A stretch of DNA of 11,950 bases. Origin: Bacteroidota bacterium (GTDB lineage: Bacteria; Bacteroidota; Bacteroidia; Flavobacteriales; Weeksellaceae). The notes under the pieces are model-generated. The model saw only the letters and a list, made by a program, of their open reading frames with translations, searched no databases and was not told the origin of the DNA. Below are positions 1-6,751 of this stretch, piece by piece. Both the position numbers and the translations under genes were made by a program. The stretch covers positions 1 to 11,950 of the forward strand of contig JAEWHB010000189.1 of the NCBI GenBank assembly GCA_023388015.1. Direction: 5' to 3'. Position 1 is the stretch's first letter. Each line of letters opens with the position of its first letter.

Positions 1-376
1 AAACCAAAGCATCAATGGCAGAAACCATTCCCTGGTAACCAAAATTCAGCAAATAAGCAGATTCTTTTCCGACAAATTCTGCCAGTTCGCTTTCCAGTTG
101 CTGGTGGTATTTGGTTTGTCCGGTCATGGCACGAGCTCCCATCGGATAAGCCATTCCGAATTTTGCAGCTGCATCGGCATCGGCTTTTCTTACTTCGGGG
201 TGATTGGCAAGTCCTAGGTAGTTATTCAAACTCCAGACTACAACATCTTTGCCTTTGAATTTCATTCGCGGACCTAATTCTCCTTCCAGTTCCGGGAAGA
301 TAAAATATCCTTCTCCATAGTCGGCAAACTGCCCTAATGGTCCCGGGTTCTTTTTAATTCTTTCAAATATATCCAT
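1..376 (-). CDS. Alpha-oxoamine synthase family PLP enzyme, probable cysteate-C-fatty acyltransferase (5' part only)
   Basis: The first 125 residues of a PLP-dependent enzyme of the alpha-oxoamine synthase family (relatives: BioF, Kbl, serine palmitoyltransferase). Such enzymes condense an amino acid with an acyl thioester and release CO2. Visible family marks are NNYLGLANHPEV (about residues 51-62), GARAMTG (80-86) followed by H91, and the acidic helix that leads to the NFGYQG segment (111-116). The PLP lysine lies beyond the window edge. ATG at 376 is the likely start because an in-frame TAA stands three codons upstream. It lies 99 bases downstream of a cysteate-synthase-like gene on the same strand. 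Flavobacteria are known to use a family member to join cysteate with a fatty acyl chain in capnine (sulfonolipid) synthesis, so I infer that role. The family is clear; a serine- or glycine-using paralogue is the alternative. Confidence 0.8.
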   Translation of the reverse strand, partial: MDIFERIKKNPGPLGQFADYGEGYFIFPELEGELGPRMKFKGKDVVVWSLNNYLGLANHPEVRKADADAAAKFGMAYPMGARAMTGQTKYHQQLESELAEFVGKESAYLLNFGYQGMVSAIDALV

Positions 377-408
377 GATATCTTAATTGCTTGGTTAGTA
401 TGTAACTA

Positions 409-438
409 AAATGCTCCACAACGGAATTGGGAGCATTT
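409..438 (-). other. Stem-loop between the two putative sulfonolipid genes
   Basis: A perfect 9-bp inverted repeat, AAATGCTCC (409-417) and GGAGCATTT (430-438), with a 12-base loop. It lies in the 99-base gap between the stop of the upstream PLP enzyme and the start of the acyltransferase-like gene. No T-run follows it on the minus strand, so a classical terminator is not supported. It could be an RNA processing or stability element that sets the ratio of the two products. Confidence 0.4.
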
Positions 439-475
439 CATATACCTTTAAATTATAAATAATTCTTTCATTTTA

Positions 476-1507
476 TTATTTAACGTATTGGACTGTCGCA
501 TTAGATTCCAATCCATTTAAACGGCTATTGGTAAATCCTTGTTCTGCCATCCATTCATCACTAAATACTTTAGTAATATAACGTGAACCATGGTCAGGGA
601 AAATCAAAACAACACAATCGTCTTCTTTGAACTGTCCTGCCAATTGTTTGTAAGCCTGAACTACAGCCCCGCAAGTATATCCGCCCATAATTCCTTCTTT
701 CAGTGCGATTTCACGTGTTCTGTACGCACTTTCCTCGTCCGAAACTTTTTCAAAATGGTCGATAATTCCGAAATCTGTGGCTTCGGGAACCAAATTTTTC
801 CCAAGACCTTCGATTCGGTACGGATAAATCTCGTTTTTATCTACTTCACCGGTTTCGTGGTATTTCTTAAGGATGGAACCGTAAGCATCTACACCAATGA
901 TTTTGATGTCAGGATTTTGGTCTTTTAAATATTTAGCTGAACCTGACAAAGTCCCACCGGTACCGCAACACGCAATCAAATGCGTGATTTTGCCTTCTGT
1001 TTGTTTCCAGATTTCCGGTCCTGTTGTCAGATAATGGGCTTCAACATTTTTTAAATTAAAATATTGATTGATATAAATCGAATTCGGTGTTTCTTCCGCA
1101 ATTCTTTTGGCAACTTCATAATAAGATCTAGGGTCGTCAGCCGGCACATTGGCAGGACAGATAAATACCTTGGCGCCCAATGCTTTCAAATAAGCGATTT
1201 TTTCACCTTTGGTTTTATCAGAAACGGCTAAGATACATTTGTATCCCTTGACAATGCTCACCATGGCAACACTAAAACCTGTGTTACCTGACGTCGTTTC
1301 AACGATGGTAGCACCTGGTTTTAAAACACCTTCCCGCTCTGCTTCTTCAATGATGTGAAGGGCAATTCGGTCTTTGGTTGAATGTCCCGGGTTGTAACTT
1401 TCCAACTTAGCGTAAACCTCACCTGGAATTTCTTGGCCAATTTTGTTTAAACGAACCAATGGCGAATCACCAATCAGTTCTAAAACGTTGTTATAAGTTC
1501 CAGTCAT
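476..1507 (-). CDS. Fold-type II PLP enzyme of the cysteine synthase/CBS family, probable cysteate synthase
   Basis: A 343-residue enzyme related to O-acetylserine sulfhydrylase and to the catalytic core of cystathionine beta-synthase, without C-terminal CBS regulatory domains. The PLP lysine is K45 in STKDR. The substrate loop is TSGNTG (72-77) and the phosphate-binding loop CGTGGT (181-186). The C-terminal part (IFPDHGSRY, FSDEWM) resembles CBS more than CysK. Because it sits directly before an alpha-oxoamine synthase in a flavobacterium, I infer that it makes L-cysteate (known enzymes of this kind use a phosphoserine-type substrate and sulfite) for sulfonolipids. Ordinary cysteine synthase or CBS activity is the alternative. 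An in-frame TTG at 1537 lies inside a TAAATTTG promoter box, so I start at the ATG at 1507. The loop near the PLP ring nitrogen reads GGYTCGA (275-281), where relatives usually carry serine. Confidence 0.8.
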   Translation of the reverse strand: MTGTYNNVLELIGDSPLVRLNKIGQEIPGEVYAKLESYNPGHSTKDRIALHIIEEAEREGVLKPGATIVETTSGNTGFSVAMVSIVKGYKCILAVSDKTKGEKIAYLKALGAKVFICPANVPADDPRSYYEVAKRIAEETPNSIYINQYFNLKNVEAHYLTTGPEIWKQTEGKITHLIACCGTGGTLSGSAKYLKDQNPDIKIIGVDAYGSILKKYHETGEVDKNEIYPYRIEGLGKNLVPEATDFGIIDHFEKVSDEESAYRTREIALKEGIMGGYTCGAVVQAYKQLAGQFKEDDCVVLIFPDHGSRYITKVFSDEWMAEQGFTNSRLNGLESNATVQYVK

Positions 1508-1534
1508 TACATTTAGTTCTTTACTTACAATCGG

Positions 1535-1542
1535 CAAATTTA
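1535..1542 (-). promoter_or_regulatory. Flavobacterial -7 box TAAATTTG
   Basis: Reading the minus strand, TAAATTTG matches the Bacteroidota -7 consensus TAnnTTTG. Twenty-seven bases separate it from the ATG at 1507, giving a leader of roughly 23 bases. I found no TTG -33 element at the usual 17-23 base distance, so the promoter may be weak or activator-dependent. Confidence 0.5.
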
Positions 1543-1638
1543 AGAATTTTTATGAATTTACCCATTTTTCAGCAGAGTATTATCAACAGTTCCACAAGAC
1601 AATGGTTTTCAAATTATTAAATTTAAAATTGTAATTGG

Positions 1639-2805
1639 TTAATATTCCGATGGTTCTAAATAAATATGTTTTAAAATTCGTTTGTCAACTTCGGTTAATA
1701 AATTTTTTCTTCGTTCCATCATTTTTTGAGCTGCCTCACAACTTTTCTCAAAATCAAACTTCGGCGAGTCTTCTCTTCCACCCCAACTGAAGGAAGAAAT
1801 AAATTTCGGCGGAAAACCCGATTCAAATACATTCGCAGAAACTCCAGCAACCGTTCCGGTATTGAATTGAGTGTTAATTGCCGACTTTGAAAAATCGCCC
1901 ATCATCAGCCCGCAAAACTGCAAACCAGATTCAATATACGTATTTTCAGTGTAATCCCACACCTTAATCGTCGAATAATTGTTCTTTAAATTTGAATTAT
2001 TGGTGTCCGCGCCCAAGTTGCACCACTCTCCTAGAACGGAATTCCCTAAGAATCCTTCATGGCCTTTGTTGGAATAACCCATCAAAATCGAATTATTCAC
2101 TTCTCCGCCGACTTTACTATGAGGACCGACTGTCGTTCCCGAATAAATTTTTGTGCCCATATTGAGTTTTGCTCCTTCGCACAACGCCAAACTTCCACGA
2201 ACCAGACTTCCTTCCATTATTTCAGCATCTTTTCCGATGTAAATCGGACCGGATTTCGCATTTAAAACCGAAAATTCCACCACCGCTCCTTCTTCCAGAA
2301 ATACATTTTCAGGATTGAGAATTCCGTTTGTGGCGGAAATTTCTAGTGATTTGCGCCCTTTTGTAATGATTTCAAAATCAAATTTTATCGCCAAATGATT
2401 ATAAGTAAACAAATCCCACAAACGATTGATCTGTAAAATTTCTCCTTTATAATTATTTCTTGAATAAATTTTTCCAATATTCTGAAAATCTTCCAATGAA
2501 ACTTTGGCAGCAATCAAATTTTCATGATGCATTAAAACTTCACCGTCCTTTAGATTTCGAATCATTTGAACCAAATCAGGAGACGGAAAATAAGCCGGAT
2601 TGATAAATAAATTCAGGTTTTCTACTTGAGCTGGATATTTTTCGGACAGATATTCTTTGGTCAGATAACTATAATTTCCCTCGATTAATTTCTCCCATCG
2701 CTCCCGGAAAGTCAGAATTCCCATTCGAAGTTCTGCCAAAGGTTTGGTCAGCGTAAGCGGACGAAGGTTCGCCCATTCTTTATCGTCAAAAAAGATAATG
2801 TTCAT
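1639..2805 (-). CDS. GlmU-family protein, putative sugar nucleotidyltransferase with left-handed beta-helix
   Basis: A 388-residue protein of the Bacteroidota 'GlmU family'. Residues 1-150 match the reduced nucleotidyltransferase-like N-terminus, with RPLTLTKP at 15-22. The usual GxGTRM and K signature of sugar-1-phosphate nucleotidyltransferases is not visible. From about 163 to 330 there are hexapeptide repeats rich in I/V-G-x-x-A/S patterns, typical of a left-handed beta-helix. The segment around GHEGFLGNSVLGEWCNLGADT (no longer than a GlmU active-site loop) resembles the GlmU acetyltransferase coil. A role in envelope sugar-nucleotide synthesis is likely, but the substrate cannot be read from the sequence. 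The ATG at 2805 lies 16 bases from a good -7 box, which supports the start. It is divergent from aroB and may share the regulatory gap. Its stop is about 130 bases before the cysteate-synthase-like start, which has its own promoter box. Confidence 0.75.
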   Translation of the reverse strand: MNIIFFDDKEWANLRPLTLTKPLAELRMGILTFRERWEKLIEGNYSYLTKEYLSEKYPAQVENLNLFINPAYFPSPDLVQMIRNLKDGEVLMHHENLIAAKVSLEDFQNIGKIYSRNNYKGEILQINRLWDLFTYNHLAIKFDFEIITKGRKSLEISATNGILNPENVFLEEGAVVEFSVLNAKSGPIYIGKDAEIMEGSLVRGSLALCEGAKLNMGTKIYSGTTVGPHSKVGGEVNNSILMGYSNKGHEGFLGNSVLGEWCNLGADTNNSNLKNNYSTIKVWDYTENTYIESGLQFCGLMMGDFSKSAINTQFNTGTVAGVSANVFESGFPPKFISSFSWGGREDSPKFDFEKSCEAAQKMMERRKNLLTEVDKRILKHIYLEPSEY

Positions 2806-2821
2806 TCGGAACTGTTTCCTG

Positions 2822-2848
2822 CAAATTTAAAATTTATTTTCAGGGCAA
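2822..2848 (-). promoter_or_regulatory. Promoter of the GlmU-family gene
   Basis: On the minus strand a TTG (2848-2846) and TAAATTTG (2829-2822) are 16 bases apart, close to the flavobacterial TTG-N17-23-TAnnTTTG consensus. The box ends 16 bases before the ATG at 2805, so the leader would be about 12 bases. Confidence 0.55.
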
Positions 2849-2876
2849 TTCATCGGATTAAATAAAAACGAAAAAC

Positions 2877-2884
2877 TAACTTTG
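2877..2884 (+). promoter_or_regulatory. -7 box TAACTTTG of aroB, suggesting a leaderless message
   Basis: TAACTTTG fits TAnnTTTG and only four bases (CTGT) separate it from the ATG at 2889. Bacteroidota transcripts normally begin about four bases past this box, so the first base of the message would be at or next to the start codon. No clear -33 TTG is present. Confidence 0.5.
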
Positions 2885-2888
2885 CTGT

Positions 2889-3947
2889 ATGCAACAAACT
2901 CCTGTTTATTTCCGAGAAATTTTCGCTTCGCTAAATGAAGTTTTAAATCAAAAAGATTATCATCCGGTTTTCATTTTGGTGGATGAAAATACACATGAAG
3001 ATTGTTTACCCATTTTGCTTCCCGAAATCCAAAAAGATTTCACTTTTGAAATCATCGAAATTCCTTCTGGCGAAGAAAACAAAGTCATCGAAATTGCGGC
3101 CAACGTCTGGGAAACCATGGCGCAATTGGAAGGCTCGCGTAAAAGTCTGATGATCAATCTGGGCGGCGGAATGCTGACCGACATCGGCGGATTTATCGCT
3201 TCGACTTTCAAACGCGGAATTGATTTCATCAATATCCCGACGACGCTTCTTTCGATGGTGGATGCATCGGTGGGTGGAAAAACCGGAATTGATTTGAGTG
3301 GAATTAAAAACGCCGTCGGAACTTTTGCGATGCCGGTTTCCACTTTTATTTATCCGGAATTTCTGGAAACGCTTCCCGAAAGGGAGTTTCGTTCCGGAAT
3401 TGCCGAAATGCTCAAACACGGTTTGATTTACAATAAAAATCATTGGGAAAATTTAAACTCAATAACGAATTTCAATTCTTCCACCATAAAAGATTTAATC
3501 GAAGAATCAGTAAAAATCAAACAAGAAGTCGTGGAAAAAGATCCTTTTGAAAGCGGACTTCGGAAAATCTTGAATTTCGGACATACCATAGGTCACGCCA
3601 TTGAAAGTGAATCTTTAGAGACCGAGAATCCTTTTCTTCACGGCGAAGCCATTGCAATGGGAATGCTTGTGGAATCCGTTTTAAGTTTTGAAAACGAACT
3701 GATTTCGCTGGAAGAACTCGATGAGATTTTTATTTCTATCGTCCGAATTTTTGGAAAAACCCCAATTCCGGAGGAAATCATTCCGAATTTGTTGAATTGG
3801 ATGAAACAAGACAAAAAAAATACGAAAGGTCAAATCAGTTTCAGTTTACTGAACGGAATCGGGAACTGTCAATACGATATTTTCCTGACGGATGAACAGA
3901 TTTTGGAGGGAATTTTGTTGTACAACAGGAAATTATCTATGATATGA
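2889..3947 (+). CDS. aroB: 3-dehydroquinate synthase
   Basis: A cytosolic 352-residue enzyme of the shikimate pathway that turns DAHP into 3-dehydroquinate using NAD and a divalent metal. The family order is complete: GGGMLTDIGGF (92-102, nucleotide binding), PTTLL (117-121), VDASVGGKTG (124-133), KN at 140-141, LPEREFRSGIAEMLKHG (162-178), FGHTIGH (230-236) and HGEA (251-254). Likely metal ligands are E173, H232 and H251, with H236 in the active site. Length is normal (family about 340-370). The ATG at 2889 follows a TAnnTTTG box by four bases. The stop codon overlaps the msrB start as ATGA, so translation is probably coupled. It is divergent from the GlmU-family gene. Confidence 0.96.
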   Translation: MQQTPVYFREIFASLNEVLNQKDYHPVFILVDENTHEDCLPILLPEIQKDFTFEIIEIPSGEENKVIEIAANVWETMAQLEGSRKSLMINLGGGMLTDIGGFIASTFKRGIDFINIPTTLLSMVDASVGGKTGIDLSGIKNAVGTFAMPVSTFIYPEFLETLPEREFRSGIAEMLKHGLIYNKNHWENLNSITNFNSSTIKDLIEESVKIKQEVVEKDPFESGLRKILNFGHTIGHAIESESLETENPFLHGEAIAMGMLVESVLSFENELISLEELDEIFISIVRIFGKTPIPEEIIPNLLNWMKQDKKNTKGQISFSLLNGIGNCQYDIFLTDEQILEGILLYNRKLSMI

Positions 3948-4450
3948 AATTCGTATATTTCATTCTGATTTTATCAATGTTTGGTTGCACTCAAAACAAT
4001 TTAAAAGAAAACGCTATGGAAAAATCAAATTTAAATCCACATACATTTAATTTAGAAAAATCCGAAGAAGAATGGAAAAATGAATTGACGCCGGAACAAT
4101 ATTATGTGATGCGTCAAGCCGGAACGGAACGTCCTTTTACGGGAAAATACAATATGCATTTCGAAGAAGGAATTTACACCTGTGGTGGTTGTGGTGAACC
4201 ATTGTTTACTTCGGATTCAAAATTTGATGCGCATTGCGGCTGGCCGAGTTTCGATCGAGAAATTGCAGAAGGCAAAATTCTAGAAAGAGCCGATACTTCA
4301 CACGGAATGATTCGCACGGAAATTCTTTGCGCCAATTGCGGAAGTCATCTAGGGCATGTTTTTGATGATGGTCCTACTGAAACCGGATTGCGCTATTGCG
4401 TGAATTCGCTTTCTTTGGATTTTGAAGATAATTCAAAAAATCCAAAGTAA
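3944..4450 (+). CDS. msrB: Peptide-methionine (R)-S-oxide reductase MsrB, probably membrane-anchored
   Basis: Reduces methionine-R-sulfoxide in oxidised proteins. All hallmarks of a complete zinc-type MsrB are visible: zinc pairs C80/C83 and C129/C132, HCGWPSF (97-103) with the probable resolving cysteine C98, and catalytic C152 in RYCVNS. The full reading frame has 168 residues and begins with a hydrophobic stretch ending in MFGC (residues 12-15), a lipobox-like site with unusual M at -3. That would make it a lipoprotein acting outside the inner membrane. A second in-frame ATG at 4016 (residue 25) would give a normal cytosolic form of 144 residues. The 4-base overlap with aroB supports use of the first start. 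It converges on the next gene with a single base between the stops. Confidence 0.93.
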   Translation: MKFVYFILILSMFGCTQNNLKENAMEKSNLNPHTFNLEKSEEEWKNELTPEQYYVMRQAGTERPFTGKYNMHFEEGIYTCGGCGEPLFTSDSKFDAHCGWPSFDREIAEGKILERADTSHGMIRTEILCANCGSHLGHVFDDGPTETGLRYCVNSLSLDFEDNSKNPK

Positions 4451-4451
4451 A

Positions 4452-5111
4452 TTAACCTAATGAATTGATGTAGTGAAATAGCTTTCGTAAATCCATAAAA
4501 TCAGACAGAGAAGTTCTATTTTCTTTTATGAATTCTGTAATTTTCGCTTCATTTCCCGGAAACATTTCGGCAAACTTTCTCTTTGAAGATGGAATTTGTA
4601 TGATTTGATTATTACTTTCAAAAAAGTAAACATCCTTCAATCTTTTATATTGTTGAGAACCTGTGCTTTTGACTAAATCTGATTTATTTCCAGCAAAAAA
4701 TTCAATTTTTTCTCTCTTATAAACCGTATACGTATTTCCTTTATAGACTTCAACAAGAAAACCTGTGATATTTTCTCTTCCGAGATTATAATTCAGGCAA
4801 ACAAATTTTTTATTAAGTTCTCTGAAAAATATTTCCTCATTAAGCGTTTTGTTTAAATAATACCTTGCACCATTTTCTTCAAATTCAATTTCATCATAAT
4901 AAGCATTATATCTTAATTTAAATACTGAACCCGATTCATCACTACTGATTAATGCGTTACTGAAGTTGGATTCATAATATTGTTCATTGATTCTTTCTAA
5001 TTCCTCAGGACCATTCACGGTTTTCTTAAACATGTTAAGGTTCATATATGTTTGAGCGGAGATAATTTGGGATTGAAGAAATAATAATGAAATAAAAACT
5101 AAAAACCTCAT
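4452..5111 (-). CDS. Secreted protein of unknown function, flavobacterial family
   Basis: A 219-residue protein that I cannot assign to a named family. It starts with a signal peptide (basic MR, hydrophobic core, about residues 3-17) with likely cleavage near ISAQ (17-20), so it is probably periplasmic or exported. The body is rich in K, E, N, F and Y, with alternating hydrophobic strands (FKLRYNAYYDEIEFEENG) and a helical tail containing ITEFIKENR and LRKLFHYINSLG. This layout resembles small exported beta-rich hypothetical proteins that are frequent in Chryseobacterium and Flavobacterium. The TTG at 5129 lies inside a -7 promoter box, so the ATG at 5111 is the better start. The gene is more AT-rich than aroB and msrB. 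It is transcribed alone, divergent from the DUF4199 gene. Confidence 0.8.
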   Translation of the reverse strand: MRFLVFISLLFLQSQIISAQTYMNLNMFKKTVNGPEELERINEQYYESNFSNALISSDESGSVFKLRYNAYYDEIEFEENGARYYLNKTLNEEIFFRELNKKFVCLNYNLGRENITGFLVEVYKGNTYTVYKREKIEFFAGNKSDLVKSTGSQQYKRLKDVYFFESNNQIIQIPSSKRKFAEMFPGNEAKITEFIKENRTSLSDFMDLRKLFHYINSLG

Positions 5112-5126
5112 ACTATTTTTTTTTGT

Positions 5127-5155
5127 CAAATTTAATGCTTTTAATCCAATCTCAA
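5127..5155 (-). promoter_or_regulatory. Promoter of the secreted hypothetical protein gene
   Basis: On the minus strand a TTG (5155-5153), 18 bases, then TAAATTTG (5134-5127). This is a full match to the flavobacterial TTG-N17-23-TAnnTTTG promoter. Fifteen bases separate the box from the ATG at 5111. Confidence 0.65.
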
Positions 5156-5187
5156 GATTAAACTCATTTTAAATTTATAAATCTGTT

Positions 5188-5195
5188 TACCTTTG
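5188..5195 (+). promoter_or_regulatory. -7 box TACCTTTG of the DUF4199 gene, suggesting a leaderless message
   Basis: TACCTTTG fits TAnnTTTG and is followed by CTGC and the ATG at 5200. The four-base spacing and CTGn linker are the same as at aroB. It would drive the 5200-9175 gene group. No clear -33 TTG is seen. Confidence 0.5.
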
Positions 5196-5199
5196 CTGC

Positions 5200-5739
5200 A
5201 TGAACACAAACAGACAAATCATTCGGCTGGGCATTCTATTATTCCTGATTACGATGTCCATCTTTTTTCTTTTGATTTTCTTTTTCTCGACCCAAGGCAA
5301 AATTTCAGATGCACAATATTTTAATTATTCGGCCATGATCAATTGTTTTGTGTTGCCGGGATTATATGCCGGAATTGGCTTCTACAGCGCTTTCATTGTA
5401 GCAAAGCAACGACCTATTTCATTCCGTCAGGCCTGGCAATTGAGTTTTTTACCCATGTTTTTGGGTGGAATCTTGAGCTTGGCGAGCATTTTCATTTTCT
5501 TCAACACAAGCGGAGTTTGGGCAGAAGACAGTTTACAGCGAGGCTGGTATGATTTGATGACGTCCAATCCCAATCCCGAATTCATGGAAAAAAACGGTGA
5601 ATTTGTAAAAAGCATGACCGACTTGAACATCAATATGTTTACCTGGAAAGTATTCTTTCTCTCATTTTCGGTGATTATCTTTTTTTACTTTTTGATTTCG
5701 AGTATCTTCGCAGTATTCTTTAAAAACAGACGCGTCTGA
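5200..5739 (+). CDS. DUF4199 family membrane protein
   Basis: A 179-residue inner-membrane protein with four predicted membrane segments near residues 8-30, 45-67, 82-102 and 147-171, and a soluble loop of about 45 residues between the last two. The pattern of a short helix, then an ISFRQAW motif (about 73-79) after the second segment, is that of DUF4199, a Bacteroidota family of unknown function. Its stop overlaps the next start by one base (TGATG), so it is translationally linked to a GT2 glycosyltransferase. This pairing recurs in flavobacteria as far as I remember, and suggests a membrane partner of the glycosyltransferase or a helper in moving the lipid-linked sugar. That role is inference; no catalytic motif is visible. 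Confidence 0.75.
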   Translation: MNTNRQIIRLGILLFLITMSIFFLLIFFFSTQGKISDAQYFNYSAMINCFVLPGLYAGIGFYSAFIVAKQRPISFRQAWQLSFLPMFLGGILSLASIFIFFNTSGVWAEDSLQRGWYDLMTSNPNPEFMEKNGEFVKSMTDLNINMFTWKVFFLSFSVIIFFYFLISSIFAVFFKNRRV

Positions 5740-6719
5740 TGCATTTATCTGTAGTTATTCCATTACTAAATGAACAGGATTCACTGGAAGAATTATTTCA
5801 GCGGATCAAAACGGTTTGCCATCAAAACGGTTTTGATTTCGAAGTAATTTTCATTGATGACGGGAGCACAGACGATTCATGGAAAATCATCGAATTTCTT
5901 GCAGAAGTAAACCGAGAAATTAAAGCGATTCGTTTCCGTAAGAATTATGGTAAATCATCTGCTCTCATGGCCGCATTTAAACAAACCCGTGGAGATGTCA
6001 TCATCACCATGGATGCGGACTTACAAGACTTCCCCGAAGAAATCCCCGAATTATACCATGAATTAAATTCAAAAAATGCGGACATTATTTCGGGATGGAA
6101 ACAAAATCGTCAAGATCCTAAACTGACCAAAAACCTCCCTTCCAAAATCTTCAATTCCGTTGCGAGGAAAGTTTCAGGACTTGAACTTCACGATTTCAAC
6201 TGTGGATTGAAAGCTTACCGAAACGAAGTTGCCAAAGAATTAGAATTGCATGGCGATATGCATCGGTACATTCCCGTTTTGGCCAAAAACATCGGTTTCG
6301 GAAGGATTTATGAGAAAAAAGTTCGCCATCAAGCAAGAAAATATGGAAAATCTAAATTTGGAAAACGAAGATTTGTAAACGGTTTTCTGGATTTGATTAC
6401 GCTTTCCTTTATCAATCGTTTTGGCAATAAACCGATGCATCTTTTTGGCGCTGTGGGAACTTTGATGTTCATCATTGGTTTTCTGGCAGCACTTTACCTG
6501 GGAATTGACAAACTCTTTAAAGTTTATATTCTTGAGAAAAACGCAAGATTGATTACGGATAATCCGTATTTTTATATTTCGCTTGTCGCAATGATTCTGG
6601 GTACTCAATTATTTCTTGCCGGATTTTTAGGCGAAATCCTGGTTCGTTCCCAAAAAAACAAACAGGAATTTGAAGTAAGAGAAACTCTGAATCTGAATTC
6701 GAAAAGACAATTTTCCTAA
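5739..6719 (+). CDS. GT2 glycosyltransferase of the polyprenyl-phosphate sugar transferase type (DPM1/GtrB-like)
   Basis: A 326-residue enzyme that moves a sugar from a nucleotide donor, most likely to a polyprenyl phosphate at the inner membrane. The N-terminal GT-A domain shows SVVIPLLNE (4-12), DDGSTDDS (40-47) and DADLQD (92-97), which contains the DxD metal and nucleotide site. A second conserved block is HDFNCGLKAYR (151-161) with HGDMHRYIP (171-179), typical of DPM1-like enzymes. The basic KYGKSKFGKRR stretch (201-211) leads to two C-terminal membrane helices (about 232-254 and 277-300), as in GtrB/ArnC-type proteins. The donor sugar cannot be read. A phospho-sugar mutase encoded downstream would fit a supply of sugar-1-phosphate for the donor. 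Confidence 0.9.
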   Translation: MHLSVVIPLLNEQDSLEELFQRIKTVCHQNGFDFEVIFIDDGSTDDSWKIIEFLAEVNREIKAIRFRKNYGKSSALMAAFKQTRGDVIITMDADLQDFPEEIPELYHELNSKNADIISGWKQNRQDPKLTKNLPSKIFNSVARKVSGLELHDFNCGLKAYRNEVAKELELHGDMHRYIPVLAKNIGFGRIYEKKVRHQARKYGKSKFGKRRFVNGFLDLITLSFINRFGNKPMHLFGAVGTLMFIIGFLAALYLGIDKLFKVYILEKNARLITDNPYFYISLVAMILGTQLFLAGFLGEILVRSQKNKQEFEVRETLNLNSKRQFS

Positions 6720-6751
6720 CCTAAATAATTAAACCTTAAAAATTAATAGTT

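Noticed and set aside
590..928. Open plus-strand frame of 112 codons
   Set aside because: Lies antisense inside the well-supported PLP enzyme, has no recognisable motif and no start signal.
2960..3443. Two overlapping minus-strand frames inside aroB
   Set aside because: They are antisense to strongly conserved AroB motifs and their products look like low-complexity mirrors of the codons.
6240..6608. Minus-strand frame inside the glycosyltransferase gene
   Set aside because: Antisense to the conserved GT2 domain and membrane helices, with no promoter or family match.
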